64,000 bases of DNA from CAXXOK01 sp963675365 (GCA_963675365.2 CAXXVA010000001.1:124001-188000), one strand, 5' to 3'; counted from the first letter of the stretch, positions 35,518 to 44,590 are shown. A program made the numbers and translations. The notes: a model not told the origin generated them from the letters alone.

Positions 35518-35751
35518 TTACAGCGATTTGACGTACGCGCCGCTGTGGTATTTGGCGATCGCCTGTTCTTCGGAGAGGACGGAGCCGTCGTAATATACGC
35601 AGATTTCGCCGTCCTCGTCGATATACGCCTCGGTGATATCCGCACCCGCTTCCTCGCCCATCAGGTCTTCCAGCCTGTAATACGTCCGCTCGCTGGCAGA
35701 ATCGTTTTCATCGAACAGGAATACGCCGCCGCTTTTGAAGAACTCAAGCAT
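35518..35751 (-). CDS. Small acidic hypothetical protein
   Basis: A 77-residue soluble acidic protein (MLEFFKSGGVFLFDENDS, YIDEDGEICVYYDGSVLSEEQAIAKYHSG). AAGGAG lies upstream of the ATG. The alternating strand pattern suggests a small alpha/beta fold. It lies downstream of the metalloprotease-like gene on the same strand with a 59-base gap. No family recognised. Confidence 0.6.
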   Translation of the reverse strand: MLEFFKSGGVFLFDENDSASERTYYRLEDLMGEEAGADITEAYIDEDGEICVYYDGSVLSEEQAIAKYHSGAYVKSL

Positions 35752-35810
35752 CGTCTCACGCTCCTTTTCAGTTTTCTGTCATTTTACTATACGGTGCTTT
35801 CCCGCCCGGG

Positions 35811-36848
35811 TCAAGTGCCGGTATCCGCATAAATCGCGGCGACGTTTCCGTTTCGCATTTGCAGCAGGTAGTTTCCATAAAGCGTTACGGGTTTTCCGTC
35901 TTCATACTGTACAAAGTACTCCGTGTAAATGTATTCGTCCAGATACCGCGCGGAGAACACGTTCACGCCCAGCAGCTTGAAGCTGCCCTGCGCGACGGGG
36001 CCGTCGTTCTCTGTGACGGTTTTGATCTTCGCCTTGAACGCATTGACCGTATCGTGATAAAACGTTTCGATCGCCTGATCCGCAGGGAGCTCGGGTGCGG
36101 TTTCTGCGTATTCCAGCACGTTATCGGGCAAAAGATATTCCGTTTCTTCTCCTACGCGCAGGTTGGCAGGCAAACAATTTTCAATACATATGTCCAACAG
36201 CGCAGCACCGGCATCGTAGCACAACACGCGAACGGGCATCAGTCGGTGAATGTCTTTCAACCTACCGATACATTCTGTCTTTGCTTTTTGATATCGATCG
36301 GGATTAAGCGCCTTCAGCGCCTGCCACTCCACGTACTGCGCGCTGCCTTCGATGGCCTCCACGCCGCACTCGTAACGATACTGATATAGATACTCTGCCA
36401 TTCTTCGCTTACGCAGCGCTAAAAACTCTTTGTATTGAACAGCGTCAAAACGTTCGAAAAGCGCTGCCAGGAGCATGATTTCATGGGATTTGAGCGTCAG
36501 ATACGCGGGCGAATACCGGTACTTCGTCAGCGCGTCCATCTCGTCGGGGAACCGGTTTTCCTTCTGCTCCATCTGGTACGCGTGAAACATTTCGTGGGCG
36601 ATCTTGCCGGTTAGGACATCCGGGTCCATGTCTTCGGTCAGCTTCCAGATCGCGATCCATTCGTCTCTGTACCGGATGGCCGTGTTGGCGATGAACTCGT
36701 CTGTTTTGAGAAAGGTCTCATCGCCAAAAACCACTCGCTCGTCATCGTACAACGCGAACGGACAGCGCGAAAAGCCCGGCCAGAGCGCGTGAAAGTCCAG
36801 CGTGTCCAGTTTTCCCTTGATTTGCGAATATGATGATATCAAATCCAT
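35811..36848 (-). CDS. HExxH-containing putative metalloprotease
   Basis: A 345-residue soluble protein without signal peptide. The zincin motif IAHEMFHAYQM is at about 84-94. A possible third ligand follows in GVEAIEGSAQYVEW (about 160-173). The architecture, a HExxH helix followed about 75 residues later by an E-x-x-x-A-x-Y helix, resembles gluzincin-type peptidases. I cannot assign a named family. The final 90 residues look beta-rich. It lies 22 bases after the Nramp transporter start-to-stop junction and is probably cotranscribed with it. Confidence 0.75.
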   Translation of the reverse strand: MDLISSYSQIKGKLDTLDFHALWPGFSRCPFALYDDERVVFGDETFLKTDEFIANTAIRYRDEWIAIWKLTEDMDPDVLTGKIAHEMFHAYQMEQKENRFPDEMDALTKYRYSPAYLTLKSHEIMLLAALFERFDAVQYKEFLALRKRRMAEYLYQYRYECGVEAIEGSAQYVEWQALKALNPDRYQKAKTECIGRLKDIHRLMPVRVLCYDAGAALLDICIENCLPANLRVGEETEYLLPDNVLEYAETAPELPADQAIETFYHDTVNAFKAKIKTVTENDGPVAQGSFKLLGVNVFSARYLDEYIYTEYFVQYEDGKPVTLYGNYLLQMRNGNVAAIYADTGT

Positions 36849-36870
36849 GCTGTGATCCCTGCATAGCGAT

Positions 36871-38118
36871 TTAGAAATAACTGACCAACAGCGCGACGTT
36901 TAAAAACGTTACGATCAGACCGATGGCCCACAAAAGGATTTTCGTTCCCTTGCCATTGGCGTGGCTGCCCATCACAGCCTTGGACGAGGTCAGGTACACC
37001 TGCGCAAAGATCGTAATCGGAAGCTGGATGCTTAACAGCATCTGGGAGTAGATCAACCCGTCGAACGGCGACGAAATCAGGAAGATGATCAGGGTCGCGG
37101 GAATCATGGTGACGAGCACGCCGACGCGGGAGTGGCTGTCCTTCAGGTTATACGGCTCGCCGAAGATGCCCGCGAAAATACTGCCGCCCGCCATGCCCGC
37201 GGTGATGCTTGAGGATAGTCCCGCAAACAACAGCGCGATGGCGAATACCAGCCCCGCGGCGTTGCCAAGCAGCGGTTCGAGCATAGTTTTGGCCTGCGCC
37301 AGGTCGTCCACCACAACGCTCTGGGAGAAAAACGCGGCCGCCGCCATCAGAATCATCGCTGAGTTGATCGCCCAGCCGACGATCATGGAAAACAGCGTGT
37401 CGGTAAACTCGTACTTGAGCTGCTTTTTGATGACAGCCTCGTCCTTCAAATTCCACTGGCGGCTCTGGATGATCTCGGAGTGTAAAAACAGGTTGTGCGG
37501 CATGACCACCGCGCCCAGTACGCTCATCACGATGACCATCGAGCCCTTGGGGAAGGCGGGCACCACCCACCCGGTTGCGGCCGCCGCCCAGTTGGTGTCG
37601 ATCAGGTAGATTTCAAATAAAAACGAAAGCCCGATCAGCGATACGAAGCCGATGATGATTTTTTCGATCTTGCGGTAGGAGTTGGTAAACTGCAGCACCA
37701 GCACCACGGCCATGGTTAACAACGCGCCGATCTTGATGGGCAGATGAAACAGCATGTTCAGCGCGATCGCCGCGCCCAGTATTTCCGCGAGCGCGGTGGA
37801 GATCGCCGCGCCGACCGCCGAGAGCAGCACGATATTTTTAATCCACGGCCGCATATGCGCCGTGGCTGCCTCGGACAGGCACTTGCCCGTAACGATGCCC
37901 AGGTGCGCCGCGTTATGCTGCAAAACGATCAGCATGACGGTGGAAAGCGTCACCATCCATAACAGCGTATACCCAAACTGCGAACCCGCCGCGATGTTTG
38001 AGGCCCAATTGCCCGGATCGATAAACCCGACCGTGACCAAAAGCCCCGGCCCGACGTACTTTAAAAACGCCGCCGCCTTTTTGAAATGCGGTCCCCTGCC
38101 AAAGAGCTTGATACCCAT
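36871..38118 (-). CDS. mntH: Nramp-family divalent metal transporter
   Basis: A 415-residue, about 11-helix transporter of Mn2+/Fe2+ coupled to protons. The metal-site residues are present: Asp and Asn of GFIDPGNWASN at about 32-42 in helix 1, and the MPH of AVVMPHNLFLHS in helix 6. The length and GLSSSITAGMAGG region are typical. The metal specificity (Mn versus Fe or others) is inferred from the Met in MPH, which favours transition metals. No metal-dependent regulator or riboswitch was seen upstream. Confidence 0.9.
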   Translation of the reverse strand: MGIKLFGRGPHFKKAAAFLKYVGPGLLVTVGFIDPGNWASNIAAGSQFGYTLLWMVTLSTVMLIVLQHNAAHLGIVTGKCLSEAATAHMRPWIKNIVLLSAVGAAISTALAEILGAAIALNMLFHLPIKIGALLTMAVVLVLQFTNSYRKIEKIIIGFVSLIGLSFLFEIYLIDTNWAAAATGWVVPAFPKGSMVIVMSVLGAVVMPHNLFLHSEIIQSRQWNLKDEAVIKKQLKYEFTDTLFSMIVGWAINSAMILMAAAAFFSQSVVVDDLAQAKTMLEPLLGNAAGLVFAIALLFAGLSSSITAGMAGGSIFAGIFGEPYNLKDSHSRVGVLVTMIPATLIIFLISSPFDGLIYSQMLLSIQLPITIFAQVYLTSSKAVMGSHANGKGTKILLWAIGLIVTFLNVALLVSYF

Positions 38119-38275
38119 CGCCTTCTTCCGCCGCCGTATATCCTTGCATTAACGTTATTCAAAGTATACCATAGCGCGTTCGTGCGCGAAACCGGAATCT
38201 GCACACGCACGGGTATCGTGCGCGCCGGTTAAATATGATAAAATCATAGCAGAACCCCGGAAAGGAGGCGAGACG

Positions 38276-39601
38276 ATGCCGTCTTCGACAAACAAACCGA
38301 CAGCAGACCGCGCGATTCTGCACTGCGACTGCAACGGATTTTTCGCCTCCGTGGAGTGCCTGGACCAACCGGAATACTGGTCCGTCCCCATGGCGGTGGC
38401 GGGCGACCCCAAGGACCGCAGCGGGATTATCCTAGCGAAAAACGAGCTGGCTAAAGGCTACGGCATCGTAACCGCCGAAACCGTGTACTCCGCCATGCGC
38501 AAGTGCCCGGGGCTGACCCTCGTGCCACCGCGCCACTGGCGCTATTCAGAGGTTTCCAAGCTCGTAAACCAAATCTATCTGCAATACACCGATCAGGTGG
38601 AGCCCTTCAGCATCGACGAATCCTTTCTGGATATCACCGGTTCGCTGTCCTATTTCCACACAACGGCGCGGGAGCTTGCCGACCGCATCCGCAAGCAGGT
38701 ACGGAAAGACATCGGCATCACCATCTCCGTCGGGGTGAGCTTCAACAAGACCTTCGCTAAAATCGCCTCCGATATGAAAAAACCGGACGCGACCACCGAG
38801 ATCACCCGCGAAAACTACCACGATGTGCTCTGGGCGCTGCCCATCCGCGATATGCTGTTCATCGGCCGCGCGAGTGTGGAGCATTTAAACAGCCACGGGA
38901 TCGATACCATCGGTGATCTGGCCCGCATGTCCCGGGAATCCGCCGTTACCCTGCTGGGAAAAAACGGCGCGGGGCTCTGGGATAACTGCAACGGGCTGGA
39001 CGTGGCGCCCGTACGTCGCTTTGACGAGCGCGAAACCGTGAAATCCATTGGCAACGGTATGACCTTCCGGCGCGATCTGCTGACCGTGGACGAAATCCGC
39101 CAGGGCGTCATTGCCCTGTCCGGCGTGGTGGCATCCCGCCTGCGCGAGCACAAATTAAAGGCCGCAACCCTGCAGGTGACCATCAAAGATCCCAAGCTCA
39201 AAACCATCACCCGCCAGGCGCCGCTGCCCTCCCCCACACATCTGCAAAAGGAGCTCGTGGATACGGCCATGGTTATCCTCCGCGCCAAATGGCGCATCAT
39301 GCCCGACGGCCGCTGCGCGCCTATCCGCATGCTGACCATCACCGGGCAGAACCTGTCCCCGGACGGCGAGTCCGCCGAGCAGGTCAGCCTGTTTGAGTTC
39401 GCGGGCGGAGAAAGCCCGTCCGCGAAAACCGAGAAATACGAAAAACTGGAAGCCGCCATACAGCAGCTGTGCGATAAGCACGGCGCCGGCAGCGTATCCA
39501 TGGGCTGTGTGGAAAACGAGGCCCTAGGTATTCACACCTACGAAAAATACCGCAAAAAGCGCAAGCAAAAGCCCGGCGAAACCGCCGGGCCGGAGGAATG
39601 A
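38276..39601 (+). CDS. dinB: Y-family DNA polymerase IV
   Basis: 441 residues. Catalytic acidic residues are in HCDCNGFFASVE (about 16-27) and FSIDESFLDITG (about 105-116). SVGVSFNKTFAKIASDMKKPD and the helix-hairpin-helix HGIDTIGDLARM are typical, and the C-terminal clamp-binding motif is QVSLFEF at about 380-386. It carries out error-prone translesion synthesis. AAAGGAGGCGAGACG sets the start. A TAAAAT -10 lies at 38239-38244. No standard LexA box was found in the 150 bases upstream. The region is bounded by convergent pirin. Confidence 0.94.
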   Translation: MPSSTNKPTADRAILHCDCNGFFASVECLDQPEYWSVPMAVAGDPKDRSGIILAKNELAKGYGIVTAETVYSAMRKCPGLTLVPPRHWRYSEVSKLVNQIYLQYTDQVEPFSIDESFLDITGSLSYFHTTARELADRIRKQVRKDIGITISVGVSFNKTFAKIASDMKKPDATTEITRENYHDVLWALPIRDMLFIGRASVEHLNSHGIDTIGDLARMSRESAVTLLGKNGAGLWDNCNGLDVAPVRRFDERETVKSIGNGMTFRRDLLTVDEIRQGVIALSGVVASRLREHKLKAATLQVTIKDPKLKTITRQAPLPSPTHLQKELVDTAMVILRAKWRIMPDGRCAPIRMLTITGQNLSPDGESAEQVSLFEFAGGESPSAKTEKYEKLEAAIQQLCDKHGAGSVSMGCVENEALGIHTYEKYRKKRKQKPGETAGPEE

Positions 39602-39613
39602 TACTTCCATCGG

Positions 39614-40450
39614 TCAGCCGTGCCTGATAAACGTCCCCTCGCGCAGCTCCCGGAACGCCAGCTCCAGCTCCGCGCGCGTGTTCATGACAATCGGGCCGCC
39701 CCAGGCCACCGGCTCGTGCAGCGGCTTGCCGGAAAAGAACATGAATCGCAAACCGGTATCCGGCATGGCGGCCACGGTGACCGCATCGCCCGATCCAAAC
39801 AGCGCGGCGGATTTTTCGGGGATCGTCTGCCCGCCGATCTGTGCGTTTCCTTCGATTAAAAACACGAATACGGTCTCGCCGGGCTTGGTATCCAGCGTGA
39901 CGCTTTCACCCTTTGGCAGTTCCACGTCAATCAGCGTCGCCTGGATATGCCCGGGCGTTACGCCCTGCGCGTTTCCATAGCTGCCGGACAGCACGCCGAG
40001 CTTCGCACTCCCGATTTTCGTGCGCCCGATCATTTCCGGCGTGATACCAAGATAGGCCGGCTCGTTCATTTTCTCGCTCCTGGCCATGTTCAGCCAAAGC
40101 TGGAACCCCAGCATCCGTTCCGAGCGCTTGGGCATTTCCTGATGAAGAATGCCGTTTCCCGACGTCATCCACTGGCTTTCGCCATCCCGAATGCTGCCCT
40201 TGTTGCCCAGGCTGTCCTCATGGTCGATCCTGCCGGAGAGCAGGTAGGTAATCGTTTCAATGCCACGGTGCGGGTGCATGGGAAACCCGGCGATATAATC
40301 GGCCGGATCGGTGGAATCGAACGAATCCAGCATTAAAAACGGGTCGAAGGCCTCCACCGTATCGTTGGCAAGCACGCGCGTCAGCCGCACGCCCGCGCCG
40401 TCGCTGGTTCTGCGGCCGCGTACCACGGTCTCGATTTTGCGCTCCGTCAT
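39614..40450 (-). CDS. Pirin family protein
   Basis: 278 residues with two cupin domains. The N-terminal metal-binding set is FPMHPHRGIETITYLLSG (His, His) followed by HE of GILHQEMP, typical of pirins; the C-terminal domain is PGHIQATLIDVELPKG onward. AAAGGAG before MTERKIETV sets the start. Bacterial pirins can have quercetinase activity or bind other proteins. It overlaps the upstream dioxygenase by 4 bases (ATGA), so the two are translationally coupled. Confidence 0.92.
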   Translation of the reverse strand: MTERKIETVVRGRRTSDGAGVRLTRVLANDTVEAFDPFLMLDSFDSTDPADYIAGFPMHPHRGIETITYLLSGRIDHEDSLGNKGSIRDGESQWMTSGNGILHQEMPKRSERMLGFQLWLNMARSEKMNEPAYLGITPEMIGRTKIGSAKLGVLSGSYGNAQGVTPGHIQATLIDVELPKGESVTLDTKPGETVFVFLIEGNAQIGGQTIPEKSAALFGSGDAVTVAAMPDTGLRFMFFSGKPLHEPVAWGGPIVMNTRAELELAFRELREGTFIRHG

Positions 40451-41232
40451 ACCGTACGCTCCTTTCCGCTCTCTGAAAACACATAGCCTGTCATCGACAT
40501 CGAGCCCATCATGCACGCGTCGTTGAAGACCGTGATCTCGTCGTTCTCGTCCGATGCTCCGAGCACGTACAGCAGCGGCGCGTAATGGTCCAGGGTACGG
40601 AAGGCGTAGGCCGCCGCGTCCCCGGCGCGCTCGTACTGTATTGCGCGGTCGAACTTCCGGTCTAAAACGCTCTCCTTGATAAAATTGTCAAATGTCTCGG
40701 CCCAGGGGTAGCCGCCGTCCATATTCCAGTTGATCATCGACAGATTGTGCACGATATTTCCGCTGCCCAAAATCAGCACGCCTTGCTCGCGCAATTCACG
40801 AAGCTTCCGCCCCATGTCAAAGTGCTGCCGCGGGGTCGCCTGCGCATCCACGCTTACCTGGAACACCGGAAGTTCCGCCTGCGGGAACATACGCCTGAGC
40901 ACAGACCAGCTTCCGTGATCCAGTCCCCAGCCATTGTCGATTTGCGCGGACAATAGCTCCCGCGCAACCCCCGCAAAGCGGGGCGAACCGGGCGCCGGAT
41001 ATTGCACCCTGTACAATTCCTCGGGAAAGCCGTACATATCGTAGATCATCTTCAGTTTTGGAGCGTCGGTCACCCGCGTGCCCGCCGTAAACCAGTGCGC
41101 GGACACGCAGAGGATGGCCTGCGGGCGCGGCAGTTCCGCGCCGAGCTGCTGCCAGCGCCGGGAATAAAGGTTGTCTTCGATCGCGTTCATCGGCGAGCCG
41201 TGCCCCACGAACACTACGGGCAGTTTTTCCAT
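40447..41232 (-). CDS. 4,5-DOPA dioxygenase extradiol-like protein (YgiD family)
   Basis: 261 residues of the LigB/YgiD class III extradiol dioxygenase fold. VFVGHGSPMNAI at about 8-19 and CVSAHWFT about 43-50 carry metal-ligand His residues; LDHGSWSVL (about 103-111) and SGNIVHNL (about 158-165) supply the active-site His. E. coli YgiD opens L-DOPA. An oxygen-dependent enzyme is unexpected in an anaerobe, so scavenging or another substrate is possible. The start is ATG at 41232. It forms a coupled pair with pirin. Confidence 0.88.
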   Translation of the reverse strand: MEKLPVVFVGHGSPMNAIEDNLYSRRWQQLGAELPRPQAILCVSAHWFTAGTRVTDAPKLKMIYDMYGFPEELYRVQYPAPGSPRFAGVARELLSAQIDNGWGLDHGSWSVLRRMFPQAELPVFQVSVDAQATPRQHFDMGRKLRELREQGVLILGSGNIVHNLSMINWNMDGGYPWAETFDNFIKESVLDRKFDRAIQYERAGDAAAYAFRTLDHYAPLLYVLGASDENDEITVFNDACMMGSMSMTGYVFSESGKERTV

Positions 41233-41449
41233 CAAATCACACCCTGTCTTTCCGTCGGGCGGGGATGTACAATCATCAGGTAAAGTATAGCAATTCAGCG
41301 CTAAAAAGTCTATCCGGCTGCGCTCAAAGCGTGTTCACGGCTGTAACAATGCGTGCCTTCCCGATTTGTTTTTGTTATTTTCGGGTACAATAGGAGTCGT
41401 CTCAATGATTGCACACTCCCCACTTGCTTTTAAATGGGAAGGAAGATGA

Positions 41450-42271
41450 ATGATGAAACGAATCACAGCTATAATCACCGTATTTTTATTACTCAGCCTG
41501 ATCCCCGCCGCAGGCATGGCCGCGACAGCCACGGATATTGAAGCCGCCCAGGCGCTTTTAAACGTCTATTCCGCCGACGAGTTATTGCAGATGTGGACCG
41601 AGATCGGTCAAGCGCTGCGCCTGAACGGGTATTATCCATTCTCGGAATTGGAAAAGGGCGATACCGGTTATGAGGTGGTGCAGTTGCAAACGCAGCTCAC
41701 GGCGCTTTCGTACTATCAAAAAACGATCGTCGATGAATTCGGCAACGGCACCTACAACGCCATGCGCGAGTTTGAAAAAGCGAACGGCCTGGCCGTCAAC
41801 GGCATCGCATCGGTTGAGGATCAGCAGCTGCTCTACCAGAAAGCGGCCGAACTGACGGCTGCCGCGGAGTCCTCCACCGATGGATTGATCAGTTCCTACT
41901 CTCCCGAGGGACAATTGGAGATGTGGCAGCAGATCGCCGTCGCGCTTCGCTACGACGGCAGCTATCCCTACGAAGTGCTGCAAAAGGGCGACGTCGGGTA
42001 TGAAGTCACCATGCTGCAAACAAGGCTCCAGGAGCTTTCGTACTACGAAAAAACAGTCGTGAACAACTTTGCCAACGGCACCTACAACGCGCTGCGTAAT
42101 TTCCAGTCGCAGAACGGCCTGAAAGTTGACGGCATCGCCACCGTCGAAACCCAACAGCTTCTGTTTTCCAGCGCGGCCAAAGCCTACGTGCAGCGGACCA
42201 CCACGACGACCAACAATAACAATACCAACACGAACACGAAAAACGACGCCAACACCAGCGCGACGCCCTAA
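41450..42271 (+). CDS. Secreted protein with two peptidoglycan-binding-like repeats
   Basis: 273 residues with a signal peptide (about 1-25, cleavage after GMA). Two repeats of about 100 residues follow at about 42-140 and 150-247, aligned as LQMW.EI..ALR.NG.YP...L.KGD.GYEV..LQTRL..LSYY.KT.V..F.NGTYNA.R.F...NGL.V.GIA...TQ.LL. The core matches the PG_binding_1 helical fold, each preceded by an extra helix. The Thr/Asn-rich tail (TTTTNNNNTNTNTKN) lacks an enzymatic domain. An ATG at 41453 is equally spaced to AAGGAA. Likely a wall-binding, non-catalytic protein. No clear promoter was found in the 217-base upstream gap. Confidence 0.82.
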   Translation: MMKRITAIITVFLLLSLIPAAGMAATATDIEAAQALLNVYSADELLQMWTEIGQALRLNGYYPFSELEKGDTGYEVVQLQTQLTALSYYQKTIVDEFGNGTYNAMREFEKANGLAVNGIASVEDQQLLYQKAAELTAAAESSTDGLISSYSPEGQLEMWQQIAVALRYDGSYPYEVLQKGDVGYEVTMLQTRLQELSYYEKTVVNNFANGTYNALRNFQSQNGLKVDGIATVETQQLLFSSAAKAYVQRTTTTTNNNNTNTNTKNDANTSATP

Positions 42272-42286
42272 CCCGCCGCAATGCAA

Positions 42287-42320
42287 CCAACAGGCGATCC
42301 GAAAACGGATCGCCTGTTGG
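42287..42320. terminator. Bidirectional terminator
   Basis: Perfect 15-bp stem CCAACAGGCGATCCG / CGGATCGCCTGTTGG with AAAA loop, then TTTA, between convergent genes. Confidence 0.85.
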
Positions 42321-42339
42321 TTTATGTGCAATTGCCGCC

Positions 42340-43257
42340 TTATAAAACCAACGCAAATACCAGCGGAATGGTCGCGATACACAGAACCGTCGTCAGCGTC
42401 ACCCCTCTGGATAGCAGGGCGCCGTCTCCGCCGTACTCCTGCGCCATCATCACCGTCATGCTGCCCACCGGCGCGCTCATCATGATGATGCAAACGCTCA
42501 GTAAATCTCCCCCGCCGATGAACATTTTCAGTACAAGTCCAAATACGATCGGCAGCGCCAGCAGTTTGACAGCGGAGAACACCAGCAGTTTCCAATCGGT
42601 CAAAAACACGCGGAGCTTCACCTGTGCCAGCGCCACGCCGATAACGATCATACTCAGCGGAGCCGTAAGGCCGCTCAGATAGGAAAGCGGCGTATTGATT
42701 ACCTGCGGCAGCCTGACATCCAGCAGGTACAGCGCCACGGCGACGATGCTGGACAATACGCCCGGGTTGATGAGCTTCCGCCAGAAGGGCACCTTCCGTA
42801 TCAGCTTATCCGCGCCCCGCTGCAGGATCATCACGCCGTAGGTATAGATCATCACGTTGAACATCAGTACGAAAACCGAAACGTATAAAACCGCCTGGCC
42901 GCCGACAAGTTCGTTAACCAGCGGTACGCCCAGATAGCCGACGTTGGAAAACACAGTCATGACCGTGTATGCGTTTTCCTGATCCCGGGAAAGCCTGAAA
43001 AGCTTCGGCAATACAGCGGCAACGGCGACCAGCGCCGCAAACATCAAAACAGCGATCAGCAACGTCACCAGCAGCTGCGCGCCGGAGATGACGTGCTCGG
43101 CCTGCGAAGCGCCGATGATCAGCGCGGGATTTGCCACAAAGAGCACGAGTGCGGACAGTTTGCAGCTGGAGGGTTCGTCGAGCATACGAACCTTCGCCAG
43201 TAAAAGACCTACGAGCAGCAGGATCAGGAAAACCAGCATTTTTTCAACAATCAGCAT
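42340..43257 (-). CDS. AEC family transporter (auxin efflux carrier fold)
   Basis: 305 residues with about ten helices in two inverted halves. Each half has a characteristic break: the first near LFVANPALIIGAS (about 38-50), the second near APLSMIVIGVALAQ (about 195-208). FSNVGYLGVPLVNELVG is a hallmark of bacterial AEC permeases. Bacterial members move malate, malonate or other small organic acids. It is 70 bases after the hydrogenase-like gene, but codirectional expression is uncertain. Confidence 0.9.
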   Translation of the reverse strand: MLIVEKMLVFLILLLVGLLLAKVRMLDEPSSCKLSALVLFVANPALIIGASQAEHVISGAQLLVTLLIAVLMFAALVAVAAVLPKLFRLSRDQENAYTVMTVFSNVGYLGVPLVNELVGGQAVLYVSVFVLMFNVMIYTYGVMILQRGADKLIRKVPFWRKLINPGVLSSIVAVALYLLDVRLPQVINTPLSYLSGLTAPLSMIVIGVALAQVKLRVFLTDWKLLVFSAVKLLALPIVFGLVLKMFIGGGDLLSVCIIMMSAPVGSMTVMMAQEYGGDGALLSRGVTLTTVLCIATIPLVFALVL

Positions 43258-43327
43258 TATGATTTTATCCTATCTATCATCAATCGGGACCGTCGCGCGG
43301 TGCGGGAGAGCCTATCAGCCTCCGGGA

Positions 43328-44590
43328 TCATTCCCTGTCGAATTTCCGGACGAACATCGTGTCCTCCTCCAAGAGCTTCTCCACGGTGTCGAAGCCCAGC
43401 TTTTCCAAAAGCTCGATCACAAAGGGATTATCGATCGGCGTTTCAAACGCGGCCCGCTTGCCGTAGGCGTTTACGTTTTTCGCCGCGTCATCTTTGTTGA
43501 TCAGTGATTTTGGACCGCCCACACAGCCGCCAACACAGCCCATGCCCTCGATGAAGTTCGCCTGCACCGAGCCGTCCAGAATGTTTTTGAGCATCTCCTT
43601 GCACGCGCGGATGCCGTCGGCATGGCCGGCGCGGATCTGGATATCCCTGTCGGGCCGGAGCTTTTGCAGCGTGTTTTTCACGGCCTCGCTGACGCCGGAG
43701 GTCACCGCGTAGCGTATCCCCGCCCTGGAGGAATGGTCGCGGTTGTCCTCGGGAAGCTTCGCGGGGTCGATAGCCGCCGCCTCCAGGATATCGCGGATCT
43801 CCTCAAAGGTCAGCACGAAGTCCACGGCGTCGGCTATGTCCGGCTCCCGCGCCTCCGCCTTTTTGGCGATGCAGGGGCCGATAAACACGGTTTTTGCGTC
43901 CTTGTACATGGCCTTGATGGCCTTACCGCAAGCGACCATCGGCGATACGGACGGCGGCAAATGCGGCACCAGCTGGCGGTAGACCTTCTTGATCATGGCG
44001 ATCCACATGGGGCAGCAGCAGCTGGTGAGCATGAAATCCTTGTCCGAGTGAATGGATTGATCAAATTCCAGGGCTTCCTTGAGCGTCAAGACGTCCGCAA
44101 ACAGCGCGACTTCCACCATGCCGGCGAAACCAAGCTGTTTGAAGGCGCTGCGGAGCTTGCCGGGCGTAACGGCTTTGGAGAACTGGCTGATGTAGGCCGG
44201 GGCGATCATGGCGTAGACGGGGTATTGATCCTCGTTGATGAGCGAAAACATCGGCACGGCTTCTTTGATCTCCGCCAGGTTGTTCTTCTCGCAGGCGATC
44301 ATGCAGTCGCCGCAGCCGATGCAATCCTCCTTGGCGATCGTCATCTGGCCGTTTTCATCGTGCCGGATCGCGCTGAAAAAGCACACTTTGGCGCACTTTG
44401 CCTGCTCCTCCGGCGGGCAATCGCACACGCCAAGCCGCACGACCGGCGGCTGAAGCTTAGGCTTGAGCAGGCAGGAAAGCTGGTAGGGATCACAGTCGTT
44501 CTCGACGCCGATTTTTTCAAGTTCAGCGTCCAGGTGATTGTTGACCCCGGCTTTCATCAGGCGCCGGTACAGGGATGAGAATGTCTGCAT
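43328..44590 (-). CDS. [FeFe]-hydrogenase-like iron-sulfur protein (divergent H-cluster motifs)
   Basis: 420 residues. N-terminal cysteines CDCPPEEQAKCAKVC and CIGCGDCMIAC (about 55-110) form two [4Fe-4S] ferredoxin sites. The C-terminal hydrogenase domain has TSCCCPMW (about 200-207), FIGPCIAKKAEA (about 251-262) and EGMGCVGGCVGGPKSL (about 360-375). All four expected H-cluster cysteines remain, but the Met of MPC is Gly and the Pro of CPGGC is Val. These changes mark a little-studied, possibly sensory or low-activity group, not a bulk hydrogen producer. No HydE/F/G maturases are in the window. AAGGAG sets the ATG at 44590. Confidence 0.85.
   Translation of the reverse strand: MQTFSSLYRRLMKAGVNNHLDAELEKIGVENDCDPYQLSCLLKPKLQPPVVRLGVCDCPPEEQAKCAKVCFFSAIRHDENGQMTIAKEDCIGCGDCMIACEKNNLAEIKEAVPMFSLINEDQYPVYAMIAPAYISQFSKAVTPGKLRSAFKQLGFAGMVEVALFADVLTLKEALEFDQSIHSDKDFMLTSCCCPMWIAMIKKVYRQLVPHLPPSVSPMVACGKAIKAMYKDAKTVFIGPCIAKKAEAREPDIADAVDFVLTFEEIRDILEAAAIDPAKLPEDNRDHSSRAGIRYAVTSGVSEAVKNTLQKLRPDRDIQIRAGHADGIRACKEMLKNILDGSVQANFIEGMGCVGGCVGGPKSLINKDDAAKNVNAYGKRAAFETPIDNPFVIELLEKLGFDTVEKLLEEDTMFVRKFDRE

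Noticed and set aside
38179..38190. TTCG-TGCG-CGAA inverted repeat upstream of dinB as an SOS box
   Set aside because: Gram-positive LexA sites read GAAC-N4-GTTC; the arm order here is reversed and the match is probably chance in GC-rich sequence.
41582..42595. 337-codon minus-strand open frame
   Set aside because: Antisense to the signal-peptide, repeat-containing wall protein and crosses a strong terminator.
43622..44578. 318-codon plus-strand open frame
   Set aside because: Antisense to the hydrogenase-like gene, whose cysteine motifs are well conserved.
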